Assembly (NCBI RefSeq): GCF_900116855.1
Contig: NZ_UETD01000005.1
Coordinates: forward strand, 245,729 to 309,728
Length of the DNA stretch: 64,000 nucleotides
Direction: 5' to 3'
From: Ruminococcus flavefaciens
GTDB taxonomy: Bacteria; Bacillota; Clostridia; Oscillospirales; Ruminococcaceae
The first letter of the stretch is position 1. Every line of letters starts with the position of its first letter. This document shows, piece after piece, positions 34,156-42,289 of the stretch. Both the position numbers and the translations under genes were made by a program. The notes under the pieces were generated by a model. The model saw only the letters and a program-made list of their open reading frames with translations, did no database searches and was not told the DNA's origin.

Positions 34156-35157
34156 TCACTTGTTCTCGCTGTCGGATGAGGACTGCTGAGCTTCAGCCTT
34201 GCGCTTGCGGTAGATGTCCTCGGTCTCCTTGGTTATATAGATGGGACGGTTTTTCGCCTCAAGGTAAGTCTTTGAGAGATACTGACCCAGTATTCCCACG
34301 CTGAACAGCTGGAGTCCGCTGAACAGGAATATGAGACACAGCATGGTGGGATATCCGTCGGGGGCGTCGAGCCAGCCGAAGATAGAACGGATAATGGTTA
34401 TCACTATGAGCACGAAGGCGATGAAGCAGGTGATTATTCCCAGCAGCGAGGCGATAGCCAGAGGAGCTGTTGAGAAAGCCATGATGCCCTCAAGGGAGTA
34501 TTTGAACAGTCCCCAGAAGGACCATGATGAGGTGCCTGCGGGACGCTCGACGTTTTCGTATTCTATGTATCTGGTGTTGAAGCCCACCCAGCTGAATATG
34601 CCCTTTGAGAACCTGTTGTACTCGGTCATATCGAGGATGGCGTCCACCATCTGGCGGCTCATGAAGCGGAAGTCCTGAGCGCCGTCAACGATCTCGGTCT
34701 GGGAGATCCTGTTCATGATCTTGTAGAACAGCCTTGCGAACCATGAGCGCACCTTTGACTCGCCCTTGCGGCTTACGCGGCGGGTCGTGGCACAGTCGTA
34801 TTCACCGTTGCGGACATAGCTGTACATCCGGGGCAGGAATGACGGGGGATGCTGGAGGTCTGCGTCCATAACGACAACATAGTCGCCCTTGGCGTTTTTC
34901 AGACCTGCGTACATACCCGACTCCTTACCGAAATTTCTTGAGAATGAAATATATCTCACGCGCTGATCCCTGTCGGCGAGAGAGCGCAGTATATCAAGGG
35001 TAGTATCCTTTGAACCGTCGTTGATGAACAGATATTCAAAGGTAAGCTCGGGGAAGTCCTTGGACATCTGCCCTGTCACCTTGGTTATCTCCTCATAGAA
35101 CATGGGGAGCACTTCCTGCTCATTATAGCACGGAACTACTACTGAAACGAGTTTCAC
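34156..35157 (-). CDS. GtrB-type polyprenyl-phosphate glycosyltransferase (GT2)
   Basis: Protein of 333 residues. The GT-A catalytic domain shows VVPCYNEQEVLPMFY, FINDGSKDTTLDIL and VVMDADLQHPP (DxD-like). A QDFRFMSR segment and two C-terminal membrane helices (about 230-255 and 265-290) follow. Such enzymes transfer a sugar to undecaprenyl phosphate for cell-surface decoration. A GTG start at 35157 is chosen because AGGAGG lies 7 nt upstream; the longer open frame (up to 35265) lacks signals. Confidence 0.92.
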   Translation of the reverse strand: MKLVSVVVPCYNEQEVLPMFYEEITKVTGQMSKDFPELTFEYLFINDGSKDTTLDILRSLADRDQRVRYISFSRNFGKESGMYAGLKNAKGDYVVVMDADLQHPPSFLPRMYSYVRNGEYDCATTRRVSRKGESKVRSWFARLFYKIMNRISQTEIVDGAQDFRFMSRQMVDAILDMTEYNRFSKGIFSWVGFNTRYIEYENVERPAGTSSWSFWGLFKYSLEGIMAFSTAPLAIASLLGIITCFIAFVLIVITIIRSIFGWLDAPDGYPTMLCLIFLFSGLQLFSVGILGQYLSKTYLEAKNRPIYITKETEDIYRKRKAEAQQSSSDSENK

Positions 35158-35230
35158 TTTTTTTCCTCCTTCAAAGAAGCTGATGCAGGCTCCTGCCAAT
35201 AGCATTCCTGAGTCTGCCAATACACTATTA

Positions 35231-35259
35231 ATAATACAACAAAATCGGCGATAATGCAA
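35231..35259 (-). promoter_or_regulatory. Promoter upstream of the glycosyltransferase and purine gene run
   Basis: On the minus strand TTGCAT (35254-35259), 17-nt spacer and TATTAT (35231-35236). It is the only clear promoter I found above the minus-strand run leading to purE. Confidence 0.7.
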
Positions 35260-35509
35260 GAGCAAAATGCATGATTTCAGAATTTTTTACGTCTATGTAA
35301 AATAATAGCAGTAAAGGGGCACGATTTTGTTCTATCTGATAGGAAGCGTATCGGCGCAGCATCACGGCAAAGTAACGAAATACTCGCATTTACCTAATTT
35401 AACTTAAACAATGTAAGTAGAATTTGACAAAAAAATCAATAACGATTTGTTATTTTCACCGAAAATTTTAAAATGGGTATAATTTTTGCGTTCATTTTTT
35501 AAGAAAGTG
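35260..35509. other. AT-rich intergenic region without recognisable gene
   Basis: The divergent region between the glycosyltransferase and the repeat-protein gene is A/T-rich, with no reading frame carrying start signals. I see nothing beyond the two promoters at its edges. Confidence 0.5.
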
Positions 35510-35538
35510 TTGATTTTTTTTGAAGTATCATGTATAAT
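35510..35538 (+). promoter_or_regulatory. Promoter of the repeat-protein gene
   Basis: TTGATT (35510-35515), 17-nt spacer and TATAAT (35533-35538). It gives a leader of about 150 nt before the ATG. Confidence 0.8.
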
Positions 35539-35544
35539 ATACTT

Positions 35545-35695
35545 GTATAGTTATTCGCATCAGGAGCTTTGCGGCACAGACCCTCTTTACTGTGCCGATC
35601 TACGATGCAGAGCTGATCCTTGCGAGCTGGGAAATCGGCGTTCCGCTGCCGTAAAGCGGAGGCTGCGGCTTTTGAGCCGCGGTGGGGAGAGGACT
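35545..35695 (+). promoter_or_regulatory. Structured 5' leader of unknown class
   Basis: GC-rich leader with several stems: CGGCACAG/CTGTGCCG (35573-35600) enclosed by GCATC/GATGC, TCCGCT/AGCGGA (around 35642-35660) and GCGGCTTTTGAGCCGC (around 35665-35680). It does not match a riboswitch consensus that I know. The last stem ends just before the ribosome binding site GGGGAGAGG, so it could control access to it. Confidence 0.45.
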
Positions 35696-38143
35696 ATGGA
35701 TATAACATTGGTAACGTCTTCGTATGATAAGGTGGTTCACGGCACCGAGAATGACAAAAAGACAGGCTGCGGAATAAACCTTCTCAGGCCCGAAAATGTA
35801 ACACGTTTTCACAGGACCTCGAAAATGCGAGACCTGAAGGAGATCACCTGTGAGAAGTGTAAGGCAAGTCTTGCAAAAAAGATGATCAAGGCCGATAAAA
35901 AGGAAATGGCTCTGCTTCTGAAGGAAGAGAAAAAGCGCGAAAAGATGGGCATTGGCGATGAGGGAATAGTTCCCCTCGGAAATACCACTGCAAGGATCAC
36001 AAGAGATCCCGACGCACAGAGGAAAGAAGAAGAGGCAAGAAGAAAAGCAGCTGAAGAGGCAAGAGCTGCAAGAGCTGCCGAGGAAGCAAGAAGAGCACAG
36101 GAAGCCTCTCAGGCTCCCGAGCCCCCTGTAAGTACCATCCCCGGAACAGGAGTTCCCATGGACGCAGGTCTGGCACAGTTTGCTATAAACGCTCCTCAGA
36201 ACGAGCAGCCCGAGCCCGCTCCGGCACCTGCTCCTGCACCGGCACCGCAGGATGATTTCCTTGCACAGTTTGCAATAAACAAGCCAGTTGATGAGGAAGC
36301 AGCTGCACCTGCTGCTGCAAGACCCGAGGACGATTTCCTCGCACAGTTCGCTATTCCTGCTCCGCAGTCGGCAGAGACAGCTCCCGAGCCTGCGGTACAG
36401 CCTCAGACAGAGGAGGACATAATGCAGATGTTCTCCATCAACAATGCTCCCGCACAGGAACAGCCTTACGGTCAGCCCTACGGAGAGCCGCTGTACAGTC
36501 AGCCGCCTATTTATAACGACCAGCAGATCATAGACGTTGACGGCACAGAGCTTTCGCCTGTTGCTCCTGTTTATGACGGCGGCGTGCCGACAGTGGATGA
36601 CGGTCAGGAGATCATACAGGGAAGCGAATGGGACTTCGTTGCAAATCAGCTCTTCGGAGCAGACGGAACAGTTCAGCCGGTACCCGAGCCCGTTATGGAA
36701 GCTGAGCCTGCTCCCGTATATCCCCAGTATGACGAAAATCTTCCCAAGGAAATGGATGAACTTGACATACCTGCGATACAGGATATCGCAGCCCCCGTAC
36801 TCGACGAGATACCCTCGGTCGAGGACATCGCAGCACCCGTACTCGACGAGATACCCTCGGTCGAGGACATCGCAGCTCCCGTACTCGACGAGATACCCTC
36901 AGTTGAGGACATAGCAGCTCCCGTACTTGACGAGATACCCTCGGTCGAGGACATTGCAGCACCCGTTCTTGACGAGATACCCTCAGTTGAGGACATTGCA
37001 GCACCCGTACTCGATGAGATTCCCTCAGTTGAGGACATAGCAGCACCCGTTCTTGACGAGATACCCTCAGTTGAGGACATCGCAGCACCCGTACTCGACG
37101 AGATACCCTCAGTCGAGGACATAGCAGCTCCCGTACTCGATGAGATTCCCTCAGTTGAGGACGTTGCAGCTCCCGTACTTGACGAGATGCCTGCATTTGA
37201 AGACATCGCGGCACCTTTGTCGGATGAGATTGCACAACCCATATATAATGAGCCTTTCATGGCGGAAGAGGAGTTTGATTCAAATATGAGCGATTATAAT
37301 TATGTTGCACCCGGCAGAGGCGCAGAAGCTAATACAGAGAATACAGAACAGCCCAGACAGGCAGCACCTCAGCAGCCCCAGATCATAAAGGTGCCCCAGC
37401 TTGCAGGCTACGATTCAAATAACCAGCCTGTTTACAAGTACATTCAGATGAAGCTTGCAGGCTATGACCAGAAGGGTCAGCCCGTGTATGTTCCGCTTCA
37501 GGCAGCAAGACCTCAGCAGGCAGCAGCACCCGCACAGCAGGCAGCTGCTCCCAGACCGCAGGCTAAGCCTCAGCAGGCAGCAGCACCCGCACAGCAGACA
37601 GCTGCTCAGGCACAGAGAGCCGCAGCAGCTCCTGTTCAGCCTGCAGTTCAGCCTCAGCAGACAGCACCCGTTCAGCCTGCACCTGTACATTCGCCTGTTC
37701 CGAAAAAGCCTGTTCAGCAGAGCGGCGTTCCCAAGGCAAATATCTCTCAGATCGCTGTAAATCCTCACAGCAAGCAGACTTCACAGGCATTTATCAACGC
37801 TATCGCAAGCTCCAAGGAGTATGCTGACAAGAACCTTATCGATACACAGGGACTCAAGGCTAACAGCCCCGTACTTACTTCCGTAGAGGACGTTCTCTCA
37901 ACAATGGGCGACGATTCCGCAAAGAGACAGAAGGCAGTTCAGGCTCAGCAGGCAGTTCCCGTATTCGAGGAGTACAAGTCGCCTGCAAGAAATACTTACA
38001 GAGGCGGCGGTTCTTCACCGAAAATGCACCAGCCCCTTGAGAAGGACGCACGCTACATGACGAAGTCCGAGCTGAAGGCTAAGAAGAAGCAGGACAAGAT
38101 CGATGCCAAGTTCAAGAAGGAAATGTCCAAGAGAGGCTTCTGA
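35696..38143 (+). CDS. Large low-complexity protein with eleven 14-residue repeats
   Basis: Protein of 815 residues with no signal peptide. The N-terminus (1-85) is folded and may bind metal through GCG and CEKC. An Ala/Arg/Glu coiled-coil stretch follows, then several AQFAIN/AQFAIP motifs. Residues 358-511 are eleven 14-residue units of consensus IPSVEDIAAPVLDE. A Pro/Gln/Ala-rich region containing AGYDSNNQPVY and AGYDQKGQPVY follows. The C-terminal 60 residues are basic. The start is the ATG at 35696 behind GGGGAGAGG. The TPR gene 33 nt downstream suggests a partner. Family not recognised; an intracellular scaffold is a guess. Confidence 0.75.
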   Translation: MDITLVTSSYDKVVHGTENDKKTGCGINLLRPENVTRFHRTSKMRDLKEITCEKCKASLAKKMIKADKKEMALLLKEEKKREKMGIGDEGIVPLGNTTARITRDPDAQRKEEEARRKAAEEARAARAAEEARRAQEASQAPEPPVSTIPGTGVPMDAGLAQFAINAPQNEQPEPAPAPAPAPAPQDDFLAQFAINKPVDEEAAAPAAARPEDDFLAQFAIPAPQSAETAPEPAVQPQTEEDIMQMFSINNAPAQEQPYGQPYGEPLYSQPPIYNDQQIIDVDGTELSPVAPVYDGGVPTVDDGQEIIQGSEWDFVANQLFGADGTVQPVPEPVMEAEPAPVYPQYDENLPKEMDELDIPAIQDIAAPVLDEIPSVEDIAAPVLDEIPSVEDIAAPVLDEIPSVEDIAAPVLDEIPSVEDIAAPVLDEIPSVEDIAAPVLDEIPSVEDIAAPVLDEIPSVEDIAAPVLDEIPSVEDIAAPVLDEIPSVEDVAAPVLDEMPAFEDIAAPLSDEIAQPIYNEPFMAEEEFDSNMSDYNYVAPGRGAEANTENTEQPRQAAPQQPQIIKVPQLAGYDSNNQPVYKYIQMKLAGYDQKGQPVYVPLQAARPQQAAAPAQQAAAPRPQAKPQQAAAPAQQTAAQAQRAAAAPVQPAVQPQQTAPVQPAPVHSPVPKKPVQQSGVPKANISQIAVNPHSKQTSQAFINAIASSKEYADKNLIDTQGLKANSPVLTSVEDVLSTMGDDSAKRQKAVQAQQAVPVFEEYKSPARNTYRGGGSSPKMHQPLEKDARYMTKSELKAKKKQDKIDAKFKKEMSKRGF
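36767..37228 (+). repeat. 42-bp tandem repeats, eleven units
   Basis: Eleven in-frame units of exactly 42 bp. The first (IPAIQD...) and the last (MPAFED...) are degenerate; the nine inner units encode IPSVEDIAAPVLDE with one Ile-to-Val change. They vary mainly at synonymous positions (for example TCGGTC, TCAGTT and TCAGTC for Ser-Val). Confidence 0.95.
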
Positions 38144-38176
38144 TCAAAAACAGCACAGATGAAATGAGGAGAAATA

Positions 38177-39271
38177 ATGGCAGAAAACAATATCCTTGAG
38201 GAGCTGAGAGCAAAGCTCACCGACTCACCCGATGATAACAACGAGTTCCTTCGCAAGGAAGGAGAGCGATTTGCAAAGGAGGGCAACGTCGAGGGCGTTG
38301 AAGCAGTTACAAAGCTGATCATAGAGATCATGCCTCAGTCCCAGAAGGAAGAGGTCGAAAGACTGACACATCTCGACGGCGAGCGCCTTGATCAGGTACA
38401 GGCAAAGATAGTAAAGCTCGTAGGCGAAAAGGACCTCAATGAGGCAAAGAACCTTGCAGAGCGTCTTTACAAGAAGATAATGCTCGACTACAAGGAGGGC
38501 GAGACAGCAAAGTTCGTCTCCCTGAGAAATCCCTTTGAGGATAACCTCTATCAGCTCAGATACAAGCCCGAGAAGACACTTAACCGTGCTCCCTTCGACT
38601 TCGCAACCATGCTTACTACATATGCATATATCCTTGTTGAGATGGGCTCACCTCTTGACGCCATCCCCATACTGGAGCAGGCTATGGACTTCAATCCCCT
38701 TGACTGCGGTCCCAGATTTGAGCTGGCGGAGATATACAAGCTCCTGAAAAACAAGAGAATGATAATCGAGACCACCAAGGAGACGCTGAAGGTCGCTTCC
38801 TCACCCATAGCCATCGCAAGATGCTACGCAAACGTGGGCTATGCCCTGACTGATATGGGCGAGTACGACGATGCAGCCACTTTCCTTACAGCAAGTGTTA
38901 TGTTTGCACCTCACCCTGCCATCCCCAATGAGATGAGAGAGCTCGTACAGCTCAAGGGCGGTCCCATAAAGCAGCCCAACCGTGATGAGATAATTGAGAC
39001 CATGAAGAAGTACGATGTGCCCTTTGGTCCCAATGAGGACGTTGTTTCCGTAGCTGCACAGCTTTCGGCAAACTACATCAGGGAGGACGATATCCCCAAT
39101 GCACTCATGGCGCTGAAAATGACATATAACCTCACCCGTGACGAGGAGATCAAGAAGATCATCCTCAGGTATGAGCCCAACGCAGAGCAGATAGTTCCTG
39201 TTCAGGAGCCTGTTGACGGAGAGGGCAAGCCCAACATCACACAGACGGTGAACGACAAGCCCGAGAAATGA
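38177..39271 (+). CDS. TPR-repeat protein
   Basis: Protein of 364 residues, helical and soluble. The central TPR-like repeats show YILVEMGSPLDAIPILEQAMDFNP and YANVGYALTDMGEYDDAATF. It has an acidic N-terminus and a short disordered tail. GAGGAG precedes the ATG. It follows the repeat protein closely and precedes a shared bidirectional terminator, so both are likely one operon. A role as an assembly partner is inference. Confidence 0.82.
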   Translation: MAENNILEELRAKLTDSPDDNNEFLRKEGERFAKEGNVEGVEAVTKLIIEIMPQSQKEEVERLTHLDGERLDQVQAKIVKLVGEKDLNEAKNLAERLYKKIMLDYKEGETAKFVSLRNPFEDNLYQLRYKPEKTLNRAPFDFATMLTTYAYILVEMGSPLDAIPILEQAMDFNPLDCGPRFELAEIYKLLKNKRMIIETTKETLKVASSPIAIARCYANVGYALTDMGEYDDAATFLTASVMFAPHPAIPNEMRELVQLKGGPIKQPNRDEIIETMKKYDVPFGPNEDVVSVAAQLSANYIREDDIPNALMALKMTYNLTRDEEIKKIILRYEPNAEQIVPVQEPVDGEGKPNITQTVNDKPEK

Positions 39272-39293
39272 TCCTCGGCGCAGCATAAAAAAT

Positions 39294-39337
39294 AAGCCAT
39301 AGCACTTCCCGAAAGGGACAGGTGCTATGGCTTTTCT
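39294..39337. terminator. Bidirectional terminator between TPR and GH16 genes
   Basis: A 12-bp stem AAGCCATAGCAC / GTGCTATGGCTT with an inner CCC-GAAA-GGG hairpin is followed by TTTTCTG. It separates the TPR gene from the GH16 gene on the opposite strand. Confidence 0.85.
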
Positions 39338-39340
39338 GTT

Positions 39341-40780
39341 TTATGTCGCGGGAACTTCCTCCCAGCGTATATCGGAAAGTGTGACTTCATGGGCGCCTAT
39401 GCCTGCCGCGCCGTCGATATTGCCGAGCTGGAACTTTATATCCGCTTGCATATCGCTGCCGAAGGTCACTCCGAGGGAGAAATGCTTCTTCTCGGGGGAT
39501 ATTGTCACCTTCTCGTCAAGATAGCGGGTGTAGGAGCTGTCCTCTGCTGTCACCACCATGCTTCTTTCGGCAGTTGATACCGCGTCAAAGCTGAGCTGAT
39601 ACCTGACGCCCTTTTTGACCGCTCTGCCGCGGAGAAGTCCCATTACTGCGTATTCAAGAGAGCCTGCGTTCCTGACGTCTATGACCGTGCATCCCTCCTT
39701 GTTCACTACGGAAGCATCTGCGCCCTCGATGTAATTGTCAAGAGCAAGGGAGGTCATCTCGGTGGGGCGGAAGTCCGAGGACGTATCCTCGTATACCCTC
39801 ACATAGTCGATATCGAAGTTCTTGTCGCCGCTTGCAAATGTGGCAGGTTCGGCATATATGCCGTCAACGCCGTCGAAATGTCCGCCCACAGCCAGATTGA
39901 GTATGATGTAGAAATTCTGGTCAAAGGGCGCAGGATAGCTGAAGCCCTCGGAATACCAGTCGGCCTGTGTGCTGTAAAGGCTGTCGTCCACATACCAGCG
40001 TATCTCGCCCTTGTCCCACTCTATGCTGTAAGTGTGCCAGTTCTCGGTGCTGTCGCCCTCGGGGAAGCCGTATTCGCCTGTCAGGTATCTGTTGTTCGGC
40101 CATACTCCTCCGAAATGGACGGTACCGCATATCTTTTCGGGAGTGCTGCCCCAGCCCTCCATTATGTCTATCTCGCCCGATGAAGCCCAGCCGCCGTAAG
40201 CGCTGTCCTCGGGGAGCATCCATATGGCAGGCCACAGTGACTTGCCCGAGTCGCACCTTGCTCTCACCTCTATCCTTCCGCCGCAGACCGAGAACTTGTG
40301 CTGTGTGCTCAGCCTTGATGACGTATAGTCGTAGCTTCCCTGTCTCTCGTCGGTGTAGCTCTCCTTGCGCGCGGAAATGGTGAGGACTCCGTCCTTTACT
40401 GCGGCGTTCCTGTCGGTGTAGAACTCCTGCTCGTTGTTGCCCCAGCCGTTTGTGATATAGTTGCCGCTTTCGTCCAGCTTCCAGTTGCCCAGCTCATAGG
40501 ACCATTTGTCCGCGTCAAGGCTGCTGCCGTCAAATTCATCGCTCCACACAAGACGGTACTTTTCCGATAGGGGAGACTCCGCGCCGCTGCCGAGGAGAAA
40601 TCCGCTGAGACGGTGGAGCTCGTCTGCATTGGCTCCCTGTTTTCTTGCCGATACCATGTCAAATATGTCAACTGCTCCGTCGCTGTTGTAGTCCATGTCA
40701 ATGGCACTGTCTGCGAAAACCGCCGCGGGCACTGCCGCAAGCAGTACAGCTGCCGCCGCTGCTGCTCTGAAAAAACTCAT
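39341..40780 (-). CDS. Secreted GH16 beta-glucanase with N-terminal dockerin-like segment and C-terminal CBM
   Basis: Protein of 479 residues. Signal peptide at about 1-23. A dockerin-like segment follows at 27-66 (MDYNSDGAVDIFDMVSARK, then ADELHRLSGFLLG) with one calcium loop. The GH16 domain spans about 73-330 (LVWSDEFDG, the catalytic motif GEIDIMEGWG and the ending DIDYVRVYE). A C-terminal carbohydrate-binding-like domain at 345-479 resembles CBM4/9. The EIDIME motif supplies nucleophile and acid glutamates, pointing to a beta-1,3- or beta-1,3-1,4-glucanase. AGGAGGG precedes the ATG. Single-gene unit. Confidence 0.93.
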   Translation of the reverse strand: MSFFRAAAAAAVLLAAVPAAVFADSAIDMDYNSDGAVDIFDMVSARKQGANADELHRLSGFLLGSGAESPLSEKYRLVWSDEFDGSSLDADKWSYELGNWKLDESGNYITNGWGNNEQEFYTDRNAAVKDGVLTISARKESYTDERQGSYDYTSSRLSTQHKFSVCGGRIEVRARCDSGKSLWPAIWMLPEDSAYGGWASSGEIDIMEGWGSTPEKICGTVHFGGVWPNNRYLTGEYGFPEGDSTENWHTYSIEWDKGEIRWYVDDSLYSTQADWYSEGFSYPAPFDQNFYIILNLAVGGHFDGVDGIYAEPATFASGDKNFDIDYVRVYEDTSSDFRPTEMTSLALDNYIEGADASVVNKEGCTVIDVRNAGSLEYAVMGLLRGRAVKKGVRYQLSFDAVSTAERSMVVTAEDSSYTRYLDEKVTISPEKKHFSLGVTFGSDMQADIKFQLGNIDGAAGIGAHEVTLSDIRWEEVPAT

Positions 40781-40811
40781 AAACAGCCCTCCTTATGTAT
40801 TTTACGAGATA

Positions 40812-40840
40812 ATTGTACCATTTGCGGACTGCTGTGTCAA
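40812..40840 (-). promoter_or_regulatory. Promoter of the GH16 gene
   Basis: On the minus strand TTGACA (40835-40840), 17-nt spacer and TACAAT (40812-40817) with an extended TGG. It stands back to back with the lipoprotein promoter at 40856. Confidence 0.82.
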
Positions 40841-40855
40841 GCTATTCCATGCCAC

Positions 40856-40884
40856 TTGCATTATCCTGTCGGAAGTGATATAAT
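40856..40884 (+). promoter_or_regulatory. Promoter of the lipoprotein gene
   Basis: TTGCAT (40856-40861), 17-nt spacer and TATAAT (40879-40884) with an extended TGA. The two -35 boxes of this divergent pair are 15 nt apart. The leader includes CGGACA/TGTCCG. Confidence 0.8.
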
Positions 40885-40988
40885 GATATCTGCTGAGTTT
40901 TTTTCGGTGATACCTCGGAAATACCGTTTTCCCTGCGTATACTGTATATACGGACAGAGTTGTCCGAACATTTCGGGAGGATATTGTT

Positions 40989-41654
40989 ATGAAAAAGCTT
41001 ATCACATCAATAATTGCCTGCTCTCTGGCAGTTTTTTCGCTGGCTTCCTGCGGAAAGTCATCTGACACAAAGAAAAAGGAAAAGACCGCTGATATCACGG
41101 GAAAATGGGCTTTCAGCGAAAGCCCCAACGAGGATGTCAGCAGCGTGGGACTCATATTCAGCGACAAGGGAAAGGGCTCTGTATACGAGGAGACCACTTC
41201 TATATTCAGCTTCACCGAGGACAGCATGGTGCTCTACGGCTATGCTGTGGACAAGGAGTACATTACCGAGGAAAATGACGTTGTTACAGTTACCCTTAAC
41301 AACAGCGACGTTATCGTAATGAAGAGAACAAAGAGCGGCGGAAGCGGCTTTGACGGTACATATGATCTCACAGGCGGAAGTCTTTATGACAGCCTTGAAA
41401 ATTCTGTCTCATCGGAAAGTGAAAGCGCAGATATCACCGTTGAGCTCAAGGGCGATAAGAGCTTCGTGGTGTTCAACGATATGTTCACATACAAGACCGA
41501 GGGCAGCGAACTTGTTATCTCGGGCTGCTCACCCCTCATCATCCCCTCTGCGGACGAGGATTCCGACGAGATAACCGCGGAGTTCAAGTTGGACGGGGAT
41601 ACTCTCACTATCATCGACGACAAGAACAGCAACGTCCTCACCCGCGCTGCATAA
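40989..41654 (+). CDS. Lipoprotein of unknown function
   Basis: Protein of 221 residues with a lipoprotein signal ending in LASC (Cys about 21) and a Lys/Thr-rich spacer. Two beta-domain repeats follow: GKWAFSESPN...YGYAVDKEYI and DGTYDLTGGS...DGDTLTI. Their GKW/GTY openings resemble small surface lipocalin-like lipoprotein repeats of Firmicutes. GGGAGG precedes the ATG. Monocistronic, with promoter and terminator. Confidence 0.78.
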   Translation: MKKLITSIIACSLAVFSLASCGKSSDTKKKEKTADITGKWAFSESPNEDVSSVGLIFSDKGKGSVYEETTSIFSFTEDSMVLYGYAVDKEYITEENDVVTVTLNNSDVIVMKRTKSGGSGFDGTYDLTGGSLYDSLENSVSSESESADITVELKGDKSFVVFNDMFTYKTEGSELVISGCSPLIIPSADEDSDEITAEFKLDGDTLTIIDDKNSNVLTRAA

Positions 41655-41690
41655 AAACGTGCTATAAGTGCGGCACTGATATAGGAATTT

Positions 41691-41739
41691 ATGCCATAGT
41701 ATTTCTGATGCAAGGACAGAAGTGCTATGGCATTTTTAT
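41691..41739 (+). terminator. Terminator of the lipoprotein gene
   Basis: ATGCCATAG / CTATGGCAT stem with a long loop, followed by TTTTTATT. Its stem shares the GCCATAG sequence of the terminator at 39294. Confidence 0.8.
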
Positions 41740-41879
41740 TGCCGCTCAGCAGCATAAATCGGAATTTCGAGCTGAGCCAGCTCGACCGCTTGCCACGTTG
41801 TCGCTCGTAAACTCGCTTAATAATATCAAAAATGGTATTTGTACATCGCTTACAGCGCAATAAGTACGCCGAGCCTATG

Positions 41880-42125
41880 TAAGGGATTCCAAAGGGACTG
41901 TGTTCCTTTGGCAGAGTCCAGAGGCAGCGCCTCTGGTCGTCGCTTTCAGCTTTTAAGGCGACGAAATAAAACAAAGCGCTCCGCAAGGGGTGAATCAAAA
42001 AACAGTCCGGTGGACTGTTTTTTGAGAGGGGACGCCCTGCAAGTGAGGGCGTCCCTTGATTGAGCGAATGATAGTCGCCACTATAATACGAATTTTTCGG
42101 GACGTCGAGGACGCCGTCCCCTACA
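41880..42125. repeat. Composite intergenic repeat element with five hairpins
   Basis: Five consecutive stem-loops: 41889-41911, 41918-41936, 41937-41964, 41997-42023 (perfect 12-bp stem, AAAAAACAGTCC/GGACTGTTTTTT) and 42028-42055. They are followed by a 28-bp sequence (42098-42125) identical, in opposite orientation, to the left arm of the purF-purM element. No credible gene lies in 41740-42231. The translated product of this element recurs as a spurious small ORF in annotations of related bacteria, from general knowledge. Confidence 0.65.
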
Positions 42126-42231
42126 TTTCCATTTTTTCGCATACGCGCTAAATTTTGATTTATCTTAGCAGCAATATGCAGTCTTACGGACAGCTTTTAC
42201 ACAGGGGGATGTTGTCCGCAGCAAACTGCAC

Positions 42232-42260
42232 TTGCATAAATCCTGATGTAATGGTATAAT
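42232..42260 (+). promoter_or_regulatory. Promoter of the M16C protease gene
   Basis: TTGCAT (42232-42237), 17-nt spacer and TATAAT (42255-42260) with an extended TGG. Short leader of about 23 nt. Confidence 0.82.
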
Positions 42261-42289
42261 GTTTTATATACGAAAACAGGAGGTAAACA

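Noticed and set aside
36767..37228. Possible CRISPR array
   Set aside because: The repeats are contiguous 42-bp units without spacers and are in frame inside a protein.
36673..37260. Minus-strand frames full of STGAAMSSTEG-like repeats
   Set aside because: They are the antisense reading of the 42-bp tandem repeats of the plus-strand gene.
41839..42063. Plus-strand 74-codon frame
   Set aside because: It consists of the hairpin element; the predicted Arg/Ser-rich peptide follows from palindromes, not from coding selection.
41384..42142. Long minus-strand frame overlapping the lipoprotein gene
   Set aside because: It crosses a terminator and the hairpin-rich element, is antisense to a clear lipoprotein and has no start signal.
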